A DNA stretch of 64,000 nt from Paenibacillus sp. RUD330 (GTDB taxonomy: Bacteria > Bacillota > Bacilli > Paenibacillales > Paenibacillaceae): assembly GCF_002243345.2 (NCBI RefSeq), contig NZ_CP022655.2, forward strand, positions 1,390,001 to 1,454,000. Direction: 5' to 3'. Below are positions 9,396-17,990 of this stretch, piece after piece. The notes below the pieces were generated by a model that worked only from the letters and a program-made list of their open reading frames with translations, was not told where the DNA came from and ran no database searches. The number at the start of each line of letters is the position of its first letter. The stretch's first letter is position 1. The position numbers and the translations under genes were made by a program.

Positions 9396-10998
9396 TGAGA
9401 TGTATGCCGTCATGGGACTGAAGGACGGAGTCCAGTGGAGCCGTCTGGGAGTCAGCGATGTGCGGGAGGCCTACAACATGAGAGGGGCCATCGCCGTCTT
9501 CGGCGAATGCCGCATTGATGTGATGATCTGCGATATCGAGATGCCGAAGGGAACCGGAATCGAGCTGCTGGAGTGGGTGCGGGAGCACCATCCCGACACC
9601 GAGGTCATTTTCCTCACGGCCCATGCGGACTTCCGGTTCATGAAGCGGGCGATCCAGCTCAGCAGCTTCGATTACATGATGAAGCCGATCGGCTACGAGG
9701 TGCTGGAGGAGACGCTTGGCAGAGCGCTCGAGCGGGCTGGCCAGACCCGCAAGGAAAGGGAGATCCGCGATCGGTTCCAGCCTTATCAGGAGCTGTGGCC
9801 GAGACAGAAGACGCTGCTCAGCGAGCGCTTCTGGTACGATCTGCTCGCCAAGAGGATCACCGTATCCCGCGACCATGAGCGCTCCTTGATGGAGGCGCAC
9901 GGCGTCGAGCTGGCGCCGGGCGAGAGGCTGCTGCCGGTGCTGATCAGCGTGGAGAGCTGGAACCGCGAGCTCAGAGCCGGCGATGAGGAGATTCTGGAGT
10001 ATGCGATCCGGCAGTCGGCCAAGGAGTTCCTGCTGGAGGGAGGAAGAGGAGAGGTGATCCAGAGCAAGCAGGGAGCGATCGTCGCGATCCTCTACGGCGG
10101 CGGGGAAGCTCCCGCCTCCCTGCTGGCGCAGGCGGGACAGCTGTGCGTCCGGTATGCGGCCTATTGCATGGATCATTTGAACTGCCGCATTTCGTGTTAT
10201 CTCGGAGAGCCGGCCGAGCTCAAGGAGCTGGCTTCCATGTACAGGAGGCTGCTGCTTCAGGAATACGACAACCTGAGCCGCTCCGAGCCGGTGAACTGGC
10301 TGCGGGAGGAAGCGGAGCCGCAGCATCACCGCCCAGGCCGGCGGCAGACGAGGCTGCCGGAATTCAATGCTTGGGCGATGCTGCTTGAGGAAGGCCGGAT
10401 CGGAGAGGTCGAGGCGCTCCTGCGCTCCTCGCTCGCGGAGATGGCGGCGGACCGGAGCATGGGCGGCGCGGAGCTTCAGGCCTATTATCTCGGCTTCCTT
10501 CAGGTGATGCTCTACGTGCTGCAGAAAAAAGGGCTGTCCGCCCATGAGCTGGGCTCCGACCAGCCGCTGGAAGGGCCGCCGCGTTCCCTGCCCCAGCTGG
10601 AGGCCTGGGCGCTGGACATGCTCCGCCGCTTCAACGAGACGCTGGACCATGGCGAGTCGGTCATCGGACGTCTGCAGGCCTACATCGCCGGGCATCTGGG
10701 CGAGAACATCACCCGCGAGATGCTGGCGGAATACTGCTTCCTGAATCCCGCCTACCTCTCGCGGCTGTTCAAGAAGGAGACGGGCCTCTCCATCACCGAC
10801 TATCTGCTTCAGGAGCGGATGCGGATCGCCGGCGAGATCATCGCGCATTCCTCCGTGCCGATCTCCGAGGTCGCACGCCGGATGGGCTACAACAATTTTT
10901 CGTATTTCTCCAAGATGTTCAAGAAAATATACGGCGTCGGACCCCAGCAGCACCGCAAGCTGGCGATAGGCGGAGACGGATTCGCTGCGGAGGAGTGA
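9370..10998 (+). CDS. Response regulator, YesN/AraC family
   Basis: This ~542-residue regulator has an N-terminal receiver domain (IVDDE, phosphoacceptor Asp55 in CDIEMPKGTG, and KP near residue 100), a long central region, and a C-terminal AraC-type double helix-turn-helix (residues ~440-535, containing NPAYLSRLFKKETG and MGYNNFSYFSKMFKK). The ATG at 9370 is chosen because ACGGAGGTG ends 6 bases before it; it overlaps the kinase gene by 26 bases. The pair is expected to activate the importer operon or nearby hydrolase genes in response to an external carbohydrate. Confidence 0.94.
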   Translation: MYRVLIVDDEMYAVMGLKDGVQWSRLGVSDVREAYNMRGAIAVFGECRIDVMICDIEMPKGTGIELLEWVREHHPDTEVIFLTAHADFRFMKRAIQLSSFDYMMKPIGYEVLEETLGRALERAGQTRKEREIRDRFQPYQELWPRQKTLLSERFWYDLLAKRITVSRDHERSLMEAHGVELAPGERLLPVLISVESWNRELRAGDEEILEYAIRQSAKEFLLEGGRGEVIQSKQGAIVAILYGGGEAPASLLAQAGQLCVRYAAYCMDHLNCRISCYLGEPAELKELASMYRRLLLQEYDNLSRSEPVNWLREEAEPQHHRPGRRQTRLPEFNAWAMLLEEGRIGEVEALLRSSLAEMAADRSMGGAELQAYYLGFLQVMLYVLQKKGLSAHELGSDQPLEGPPRSLPQLEAWALDMLRRFNETLDHGESVIGRLQAYIAGHLGENITREMLAEYCFLNPAYLSRLFKKETGLSITDYLLQERMRIAGEIIAHSSVPISEVARRMGYNNFSYFSKMFKKIYGVGPQQHRKLAIGGDGFAAEE

Positions 10999-11108
10999 GG
11001 AACTCGCACGCGGAAGGATAGGGTGATCTTAGCTGGCCGGGCGCTCCGGTTGACCTCCGATCGGGGCCGAACGGATTTTGGATGGTACAGGGCCGAGCGA
11101 TCGATTAT

Positions 11109-11128
11109 GATAGACGATAGTCTCTATC
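11109..11128. promoter_or_regulatory. Palindrome upstream of the MFS transporter
   Basis: GATAGA and TCTATC arms flank 8 bases, ending 33 bases before the start codon of the transporter. The position suits an operator, but no bound regulator can be named. Confidence 0.35.
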
Positions 11129-11161
11129 GGACTCATTATCTGCAAAGCGCGGTGTTCAACC

Positions 11162-12394
11162 ATGAATCGCATTCAGATCTTTATGCGCTCCTACCATCCC
11201 ATTGTCCTGTCGCTCCTCGTCGGGCAGATGATTTCCCGCATCGCGACCTCGATGAGCATGCCGTTCCTCGCCCTTTATCTCGCCAGGAATACCGATATGA
11301 GCGCGGCCATGATCGGCTTCGTCGCGGGTGCGGGAGCGCTCGCCGGCACGTTCGGAGGGTTCGTCGGCGGGGCGCTGTCGGATCGCTACAGCCGCAGGCT
11401 CATCATGTTCATCTCGCTGTTCGCCTGGAGCGCCGTGTTCGCGGGGTTCGCCTTCACGAAGCAGCCGGTGCTGCTGCTCCTGCTCAGCATGCTCAACGGC
11501 CTCTGCCGCTCCTGGTTCGAGCCGGTCGCGCAGGCGCTGATGGGAGATCTGACGGAACCGGAGCGCCGGTTCAACGTATTTTCGATGCGCTATCTGATGG
11601 GGAATGTCGGCGTTTCGGTCGGTCCGCTTCTCGGCGTTTATCTCGGCGTCGGCAGCGGCCCGCTCCCCTTTCTCGTCACCGGCCTCATCTATTTGCTGTA
11701 CGGCCTTGTCTTGTTCGCGATGATGAACGCTTTCGGCATCAAGGATATCGAGGGGGCCAAAAAGGAGAGGGCGACGATCGGCTCGGCTTGGCATGCCGTC
11801 CGCCGCGATCGGGTGCTGCAGCTGTACATCGCCGGCGCGGTTCTCGTGGGCATCGGCTACAGCCAGCATGCCGTGACGCTCTCTCAGCACTTGCAGGGAA
11901 ATTTCGAGCAGGGAGCCCAAATATTCGGCTGGCTCTTGACCTCCAACGCCATGACTGTCATCCTGCTGCAGCTTCCGCTCTCCAAGCTCGCGGAGAAATT
12001 CAGCACCATCGCATCGATCCATGCGGGCAACGCGCTGTTCGCGGTCGGCCTCGTCGGCTTCGGCCTGTCGCCGAATGTCCCTCTGTTATTCGTTTCGATG
12101 ATCCTCTTCACGATCGGGGAAATTCTGAATTATCCGGCTGCGAGCATGCTGGTGGACAGACTGGCTCCCGAGCATCTGCGCGGGGCGTACTTCGGCGCCC
12201 AGACCTTCGGCAACTTCGGCGCTTTCCTGGGGCCGCTGCTGGGAGGCTGGCTGATCGATACAACGACCGGAGCCGCTGCATTCAGCCTCATCGCGGCTAT
12301 CCTTCTCTGCTCCTCGTTCTTTTATGGATCGGGGGGCCGCCAAGCGGCGGTCCGGGGAAGCGACAGTCCTGCCTTCCGTGCCGCCGCTCCCTAG
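11162..12394 (+). CDS. MFS transporter (12-TM drug/metabolite exporter type)
   Basis: This 410-residue membrane protein has about 12 hydrophobic segments and the MFS loop 2-3 signature GGALSDRYSRR near residue 75. The N-terminal half resembles multidrug exporters of the YfmO/Bmr type, but the substrate cannot be read from sequence. The ATG is preceded by only a weak ribosome site (GCGGTG), while the open frame and hydrophobicity pattern start here. It stands alone between the two-component genes and a terminator at 12529. Confidence 0.88.
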   Translation: MNRIQIFMRSYHPIVLSLLVGQMISRIATSMSMPFLALYLARNTDMSAAMIGFVAGAGALAGTFGGFVGGALSDRYSRRLIMFISLFAWSAVFAGFAFTKQPVLLLLLSMLNGLCRSWFEPVAQALMGDLTEPERRFNVFSMRYLMGNVGVSVGPLLGVYLGVGSGPLPFLVTGLIYLLYGLVLFAMMNAFGIKDIEGAKKERATIGSAWHAVRRDRVLQLYIAGAVLVGIGYSQHAVTLSQHLQGNFEQGAQIFGWLLTSNAMTVILLQLPLSKLAEKFSTIASIHAGNALFAVGLVGFGLSPNVPLLFVSMILFTIGEILNYPAASMLVDRLAPEHLRGAYFGAQTFGNFGAFLGPLLGGWLIDTTTGAAAFSLIAAILLCSSFFYGSGGRQAAVRGSDSPAFRAAAP

Positions 12395-12528
12395 AGCGGA
12401 GAGGACGAGGTCCCATAGGTTTGCCGCACTTGAGGACTCCCTGCAATTCAGGGCCTTATGCAAACCGCCATGCGGGTCTGGACGGATGCGATGCGGGTAG
12501 TGCTCGCCGCCGCGGGGCTTGACGCAGC

Positions 12529-12565
12529 AAAAGGCAGCTCTTCTCCTCGAAGGGCTGCCTTTTTG
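12529..12565. terminator. Terminator between the MFS gene and the decayed efflux locus
   Basis: AAAAGGCAGC with CTTC pairs with GAAG and GCTGCCTTTTT. It has A's on one side and T's on the other, so it can act for the plus-strand transporter and for the minus-strand pseudogene. Confidence 0.85.
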
Positions 12566-12609
12566 TTGGTTGTCATCCGCTTGCTGACGGGCAGACAGAC
12601 AGCGATCCG

Positions 12610-13070
12610 TTATCCTTCATCGTTCAGCTTCCGGCAAGGCCATCGGGTTGATCGGGCTGCCGATTGCGGCTCCGTCCACAGCGCTGTCCAAGGAGGAGGG
12701 CGCTGACGATGACCGGCAGACTTCCCTTCCGTTCGGCCATCCTGCCTCCGTACCGGCCGAGCAGCGCGGCGCTCATCGCCGCGGGGAACAGGATGAGGCC
12801 GATCCTGGCGGTGCTTGTTCCGCTGACCGCGTAGACGATGGAATAGCCGGTGACGACCCAGCCGGCTTCCGACGGAAGAAGGGCGAACGCGCGCGAGATT
12901 TCCGGCAGCGCCATATTGAACATCGTGACGTTCGTCACGGAGAAGAGGAGAATGACGCACAGCAGACGGACGAGCTTGCCGGCATTGCCGTCATCTGCTG
13001 AGGAAGCGTCCCGTTCTGCTAGGCCAGCTTCACCCTGAGCGGCTCGTCGGGAAGCCGATTCGTTTTCCAT
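12610..13070 (-). pseudogene. Remnant of an MFS efflux transporter with a large internal deletion
   Basis: From an ATG at 13070 (ribosome site AGAAGGAAGG) the frame encodes a good MFS N-terminus: a hydrophilic tail, then a first membrane segment with FSVTNVTMFNMALPEIS and WVVTGYSIVYAVSG. This runs directly into STARIGLILFPAAMSAALLG and RMAERKGSLPVIV, which in 14-TM exporters of the TetA(L) type belongs roughly 200 residues later. About 150 codons remain of the usual ~400-450, and the reading frame breaks down after ~12690. Six or more membrane segments are therefore missing. It lies downstream of a broken TetR gene that presumably controlled it. Confidence 0.75.
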
Positions 13071-13108
13071 GCGAGTATCCTTCCTTCTTTCGTTAAATGG
13101 GAGTGGTT

Positions 13109-13124
13109 GTTAGCATTCACTAAC
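13109..13124. promoter_or_regulatory. Putative TetR operator upstream of the MFS remnant
   Basis: GTTAG and CTAAC arms flank CATTCA, giving a 16-bp palindrome located 39 bases before the MFS start. The same sequence with two changes occurs at 13549-13564 upstream of the tetR remnant, the arrangement expected for an autoregulated TetR repressor. Confidence 0.65.
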
Positions 13125-13132
13125 ATCGAGGC

Positions 13133-13516
13133 CTAAAAAGTGCGCGCGCTCGGCGAAGCCCGGAATCTGCTTGCCTTCCTTCATGACGATTCAGGATCTT
13201 GCGGTTGCGGTTCATGATCTCATGATAGGAGGCGCCGACGAGCAGAAGGTCGGCATAGTGATCGCCCTTCAACTGTTCCGCGAAGCGAAGATCGAGCGCA
13301 TCTGCCCGGCATAGTGGAAGCGGTCCAGCGCTTCTTCAAGCAGACTCTGCTTGCTGCGAAGTGGCGGAACAGCGTCATCTCGCTCATGCCGGCGGCAGCC
13401 GCGATCACCTTTGTCGTAATGCCCTTGTATCCCTGTTCGGCGATCAGGTCGACGGCTGCGTACAGCAGCCTTTCCTTGGTGCTGCGCAGGTCCCCGCGTG
13501 CATGATCCGTCTCCAT
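13133..13516 (-). pseudogene. TetR family regulator, frameshifted and internally deleted
   Basis: The ATG at 13516 follows AAAGGAGG. The first frame encodes a normal TetR DNA-binding domain (TKERLLYAAVDLIAEQGYKG, then AAAAGMSEMTLFRHF) and then loses sense. The continuation RSKQSLLEEALDRFHYAGQM is found in the next frame, and a third frame encodes RFAEQLKGDHYADLLLVGAS and ends at 13133. At least two frameshifts are needed, and the ligand-binding domain is far too short (about 125 codons in total against the usual ~190-200). The gene is therefore broken. Its neighbour, the MFS remnant, is broken as well. Confidence 0.8.
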
Positions 13517-13548
13517 GCGGCTCCTCCTTTCTTTTGTCAGCCCTGAAT

Positions 13549-13564
13549 GGTAGTGAATGCCAAC
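13549..13564. promoter_or_regulatory. Putative TetR operator upstream of the tetR remnant
   Basis: This is the same 16-bp palindrome as at 13109-13124, in inverted orientation and with two mismatches (GGTAGTGAATGCCAAC). It lies 33 bases before the tetR start codon and suits an autoregulatory site. Confidence 0.6.
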
Positions 13565-13785
13565 TTGCGAATTGATCCTCATTCAGCATGGCTGCGGGAA
13601 ATTGTAAATCCCCAGGCCAACCCCGCTTCTCCATAAGTAGTCATGCGGCTGTCAGCATAAAGTCACGATCGAGGTAGAGGGCGGCGCCCCGTCCTTCCTA
13701 CAATGTAGATGCGGCTTTCAAGGCCGCATGCACAAGCTCGCATCGCATAATCTGCAATCTACCAATTCAATGGAAGGCGGTAGGA

Positions 13786-15603
13786 ATGATGAGAGAACGG
13801 TGGAGGAAAAAGGCGGGGAGAACGGCTTTGGCGGCCGTAGTCGCCGGCACGCTGCTGATGGGGACGGCTGGGCCGAGAGCGGAGGCGGCGGCCAGCGCCT
13901 CGATCAACTGGACCGACGTCAAACAGTCGATCGACGGAATCGGAGCCTCGCAGGCGGGATGGTCCAATGCGGTCTATGACCTGCCGGAGCCCCAGCGCAG
14001 CCAAGTGATGGATCTGCTGTTCCGGCAGGACAGCGGCATCGGGCTGTCGATCTTGCGCGGAGCGGTATTCTCCGACTACAGCACGGCGCCGGGCCAGTAC
14101 AACTTCGGCCTGCATCAGGATCAGGTATGGGTCATGCAGCAGGCCAAGGCGCGGGGAGTGGACAAGATCGTCGCCAGCACCTGGAGCCCTCCGGCCTATA
14201 TGAAGACCAACGGACAGACGACGAACGGCGGTTACCTCAAGCAGGAGAATTACGGCGACTTCGCCGCGCTGCTCTCGCAGTTCGTTAAGCAGTACAAGGC
14301 TCTGTACAACATCGACATGTATGGAGTATCCGTGGCCAATGAACCGAACTCCATGACCTTCCTCAGCTGGGACTCCAGCCAGTGGAACTCCACCAACTTC
14401 CAGGTGTTTCTCAAGGATCATCTCAAGCAGGCGATGGTCGCGGCAGGCGTGCAGAACACCAAGGTCATCGTGGGCGAGTCTTCCTGGTGGTCCGAGGATC
14501 TCGTCAAGGATTCGCTGAACGATCCGCTGTCGGCCGAGAGGCTGGACATCGTGGCCGGACACAACTATCCCGTTCCGGTCGTGAACGCCGAGCTGCCTTC
14601 CGATCCGTTCGCCACCGCCCAGTCCAAAGGGAAAAAGGTATGGATGACGGAGGTGTCCAAGGTCGACGGCTACGATCCCGGAATGGGCTCGGGACTGAAG
14701 TTCGCCAAGCAGCTCCACACCTTCATGACGAAGACGGGCGTCAACGCCTGGCTGTACTGGACGGGAGCGATTCCAGGCGACAACGACGAGGGGCTCATCA
14801 ACGTCGACCTCGCCGCCGGCACCTACAAGCTGACCAAGCGCTTTTATACGATCGGCAACTACAGCAAGTTCATCCGTCCGGGCTACGTCCGCATCGGCAT
14901 GCCGGACAGCCCGCAGTCGGGCTTGTACACATCGGCCTACAAGGATCCCGCCACAGGCAAATTCGTCATCGTGGCCGTCAACGACAGCGACGCCACGGCG
15001 GAGCTGAACCTGTCTCCGACCGGCTTCAGCGCAGGCTCCATTACGCCTTATACGACCAATGACAGCCTCAGCCTCGCGCAAGGGCAAGCGATCCCGCTCT
15101 CGGGAGGACAATACCAGACCCGCATCCCGGCGAAGAGCGTCGTCACGTTCACCGGCCAGAACGGGTCGCCTGCTCCCGCCGTCACGACGGTGGCCGACGA
15201 GCTGAACGACTGGTCGAAGACGTTCTCGCATACGGCCGGCCTGGCCTTCGATTCGGCCAACACAATCTATTACAACGGAGACGCCTCGCGCGTCAAGCGC
15301 ACGGCCGGCACGACGGAAAGCCTCGTCTACAAGCTGCCGGGAATGACGGGCTTCAACGCATCCCTTTATCAGTTCAGCATCTGGGACGGAGTCGCGTTCT
15401 ACTCCTCTCCCGACGGCGTCAGCTGGACTCCGGTCGTCCATGTCAGCACGGCAGGAGTGTATACGGGCAGCAAGTGGTACGGCAAGCAGTACAGCGCCCA
15501 GAGCCTTCTCCCCGCCGGCACCCAATATCTGAAGGTGGAGCTGAGCGGCTCCGACAGCTGGGAGAAGCAGATTTCCCGCATCGTATTGACGGCGTCCAGC
15601 TGA
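13786..15603 (+). CDS. Secreted GH30 family glycoside hydrolase (xylanase/galactanase-like)
   Basis: This 605-residue protein starts with a positively charged signal peptide (residues 1-~35, RKKAGRTALAAVV with cleavage near AEAAA). The catalytic (beta/alpha)8 barrel spans about residues 40-400. VANEP gives the acid/base Glu186 and WMTEVS gives the nucleophile Glu289, matching GH30; STWSPPAYMKTNG is another family block. A beta domain follows to ~470. The C-terminal ~130 residues (ADELNDWSK to the end) form an extra module, possibly carbohydrate-binding. GH30 members of this kind attack xylan or beta-1,6-galactan; which one cannot be settled from the sequence. AAGGCGGTAGG precedes tandem ATGs at 13786 and 13789. 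Confidence 0.9.
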   Translation: MMRERWRKKAGRTALAAVVAGTLLMGTAGPRAEAAASASINWTDVKQSIDGIGASQAGWSNAVYDLPEPQRSQVMDLLFRQDSGIGLSILRGAVFSDYSTAPGQYNFGLHQDQVWVMQQAKARGVDKIVASTWSPPAYMKTNGQTTNGGYLKQENYGDFAALLSQFVKQYKALYNIDMYGVSVANEPNSMTFLSWDSSQWNSTNFQVFLKDHLKQAMVAAGVQNTKVIVGESSWWSEDLVKDSLNDPLSAERLDIVAGHNYPVPVVNAELPSDPFATAQSKGKKVWMTEVSKVDGYDPGMGSGLKFAKQLHTFMTKTGVNAWLYWTGAIPGDNDEGLINVDLAAGTYKLTKRFYTIGNYSKFIRPGYVRIGMPDSPQSGLYTSAYKDPATGKFVIVAVNDSDATAELNLSPTGFSAGSITPYTTNDSLSLAQGQAIPLSGGQYQTRIPAKSVVTFTGQNGSPAPAVTTVADELNDWSKTFSHTAGLAFDSANTIYYNGDASRVKRTAGTTESLVYKLPGMTGFNASLYQFSIWDGVAFYSSPDGVSWTPVVHVSTAGVYTGSKWYGKQYSAQSLLPAGTQYLKVELSGSDSWEKQISRIVLTASS

Positions 15604-15756
15604 CAGCCGCCGGAAGGCATCCGGGAGCCCGGCAAGACGGCTTGCTGCAAGGCCAGGCAGAATGCCCCGAACCGTTTTTTCAAGAGCCGGATAGACAGCT
15701 CCGTACATCCGTCTATTCAAGAGAGGGACATAGACAGCCCTTTTCCTGGACAGATC

Positions 15757-16045
15757 TATTCAAGAGCCAGGCATAGAAAGCCTGTGATCATCGATTGTAT
15801 TCAAGAGCCAGGCATAGAAAGCCTGATCATCGGTCGTACTCAAGAGCCAGGCATAGAAAGCCTGAACATCGGTCGTATTCAAGAGCCAGGCATGGAAAGC
15901 CTGAACATCGGTCGTATTCAAGAGCCAGGCATGGAAAGCCTGAACATCGGTCGTATTCAAGAGCCAGGCATAGAAAGCCTGAACATCGGTCGTATTCAAG
16001 AGCCAGGCATGGAAAGCCTGATCATCGGTCGTATTCAAGATTCAG
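15757..16045. repeat. Seven tandem 39-bp repeats, each with a small hairpin
   Basis: Units begin TATTCAAGAGCCAGGC and contain CAGGC-N7-GCCTG, a 5-bp stem-loop. The first unit (15757-15797) is 41 bp; six 39-bp units run to 16031 and a partial unit follows. Degenerate copies can be seen back to about 15680. The array fills most of the 532 bases between the GH30 and oxidoreductase genes. Because 39 is a multiple of 3, several frames stay open across it, but none has a start and ribosome site of its own. Confidence 0.95.
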
Positions 16046-16135
16046 GCATCAACCCTTTTCAAGGAGCAAGCAGGCTGAGGCGGAAGTCTACTTCCGTCTT
16101 GGCCTTACCTATTTTCGGCTGGGAGGCCATCCACC

Positions 16136-17281
16136 ATGAAGCAGGTTCGTATCGGCATGATCGGCGTAGGAGGAAGAGGATATCTGGCGGGCTATTGGCA
16201 TCAGCCGGACGGGCGGTCCGTCGTGACGGCTGGAGCGGATATCAGCATGGAGCGTCTGGAGGAGTTCAGGAGCAAGGTCAATCCGGACGCGTTCGTGACG
16301 ACCGATTACCGCGAGCTGCTGGCGCGGGAGGATGTCGACGCTATCGCCGTCACGGCTCCTGACCGGTATCACGAGGAGTTCGCCATAGCCGCGCTGAAGG
16401 CGGGCAAGCATGTGTTCTGCGAGAAGCCGCTGGCCATCACTACGGAGGGCTGCGACCGGATTCTGAAGGCGGCCCGGGAAGCGGGCAAGCGACTCATGGC
16501 CGGCCACAACATGCGCTACATGAACATGTTCCGCACGATGAAGGGAATCGCCGATTCCGGCGTGCTGGGCGATATCAAGGCGGTCTGGGTGCGGCATTTC
16601 GTCGGGCGGGGCGGCAGCTATTACTATCACGACTGGCACGGCAGCTCGGCCAATACAACGTCGCTGCTGCTGCAAAAAGGTTCCCATGACATCGACATCA
16701 TCCATTGGATCACCGGCAGGTATACGAAGCGGGTATCCGCCATGGGCGGGCTTGATTATTACGGCGGCTCCTATCCGGATACGCTGACCTGCCCGCAGTG
16801 CGAGCTGAAGCAGACCTGTCCGGAGGCGCAGTTCATTCCCGGCATGGACCGCTGCGCGTTCCGCAAGGAAATCGATGTCGAGGACAACAGCATGGTCATG
16901 CTGGAGCTGGAGGGCGGCATCAAGGCCTCCTACCTGCAATGCCACTTCACGCCTGATTATCAGCGCAACTATGTCTTCATCGGGACCAAGGGAAGGATGG
17001 AGAATTCCGAGCCGGACAACAAGGTGTACGTCCAGACCCGGAAATCCGGAGAGTGGCAGGAGCATTCCGATATCGTCTATGAAATCAAGGAGGCGACCGG
17101 CGGACACGGCGGGGCCGATCCGGAGATCTGCCGCGATTTCGTGGACATGATTCTGGACGGCCGTGAGCCTGTCGCCACGCCGGAGGCGGGACGCATGAGC
17201 GTGGCTGCCGGCGTCGCCGCTGCCGCCTCGATGCGCGGCGGAGGATTTCCGGTAGAGGTTTCTCCGATCAGGCAGGACTGA
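16136..17281 (+). CDS. Gfo/Idh/MocA family NAD(P)-dependent oxidoreductase
   Basis: This 381-residue protein has an N-terminal Rossmann fold (GMIGVGGRGYLAGYW at residues 7-21) and the EKPLAITTE motif near residue 98, whose Lys is catalytic in this family. The C-terminal half is the alpha/beta dimerisation domain. A cluster CPQCELKQTC with a further RCAF about 18 residues later could bind a metal; it is a feature of one subfamily only. The family oxidises or reduces sugars and inositols, so it fits between glycoside hydrolase genes as a sugar dehydrogenase. The start is supported by GGGAGG 10 bases upstream. Confidence 0.9.
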   Translation: MKQVRIGMIGVGGRGYLAGYWHQPDGRSVVTAGADISMERLEEFRSKVNPDAFVTTDYRELLAREDVDAIAVTAPDRYHEEFAIAALKAGKHVFCEKPLAITTEGCDRILKAAREAGKRLMAGHNMRYMNMFRTMKGIADSGVLGDIKAVWVRHFVGRGGSYYYHDWHGSSANTTSLLLQKGSHDIDIIHWITGRYTKRVSAMGGLDYYGGSYPDTLTCPQCELKQTCPEAQFIPGMDRCAFRKEIDVEDNSMVMLELEGGIKASYLQCHFTPDYQRNYVFIGTKGRMENSEPDNKVYVQTRKSGEWQEHSDIVYEIKEATGGHGGADPEICRDFVDMILDGREPVATPEAGRMSVAAGVAAAASMRGGGFPVEVSPIRQD

Positions 17282-17410
17282 GCCGGGGCGTCCCGAATGA
17301 CCTATTCAGGCTCTTTAAGCGGAGCAATGCAAGCTCGATGGTCTGGAACTCCCCTAGGCTGCACCGATTGGCCGGAACCTGTCCGTTATCGACAACGCCG
17401 CTTCCAGAAA

Positions 17411-17751
17411 GGACTCCGATCGGACATCAGATCCGTTATTCGTGGATATCAGCTCCAGATAGGACTCCGATCGGACATCAGATCCGTTATTCGTGGAATC
17501 AGCTCCATTGTGGACTCCGATCGGACATCAGATCCGTTATTCGTGGATATCAGCTCCATTGTGGACTCTGATCGGACATCAGATCCGTTATTCGTGGAAA
17601 TCAGCTCCATTGTGGACTCTATCGGACATCAGATCCGTTATTTCCTCAAAAACCTGTCATCCATGGCCATTTTCTTAGGAATAACGGATCGTATGTCCGA
17701 TAAAATGAGAAATCGCTCTAAATGGACCCAATAACGGATCGTATGTCCGAT
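17411..17751. repeat. Five 51-bp tandem units plus two inverted copies of the dispersed 22-mer
   Basis: Units of 50-51 bp start at 17411, 17462, 17512, 17563 and 17614. Each contains ATCGGACATCA followed by GATCCGTTATT. Two reverse-complement copies at 17680-17701 and 17730-17751 read AATAACGGATC then GTATGTCCGAT. The array occupies half of the 709-base gap before the GH95 gene and shares its 22-mer with 1313-1494. The remainder of that gap (17752-17960) shows no gene. Confidence 0.95.
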
Positions 17752-17990
17752 AGGTTGCGCAGGCCACCGCCGTTTTTGCCAAAATCAAAGTCAGGATCGA
17801 GATTAGCAATCAAACCGCGAAGCCGGCTGACAGTCTAGGTAGGTTCCATGTTCCGCTCGAGTGATTTTCCGCTTAAAGAAGAGGTCTATATATCGCTCTT
17901 CAAATGCATTCTTGCGCTCTTCGCAGCCAAGCTCCCTGCGGGAACAGCGAACGGGATGCGTCACTACCGGATAAAGGAGTCCCTGAAATC

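Noticed and set aside
7428-10953. Minus-strand open frames of 661 and 533 codons opposite the YesM/YesN genes
   Set aside because: The plus-strand frames contain complete kinase and regulator domains; the antisense translations have none.
15784-16362. Open frame encoding repeated RIQEPG(I/M)ESLNIG units, a possible repeat protein
   Set aside because: It arises because the 39-bp repeat length is a multiple of 3. There is no ribosome site, and the frame runs into the oxidoreductase gene out of phase.
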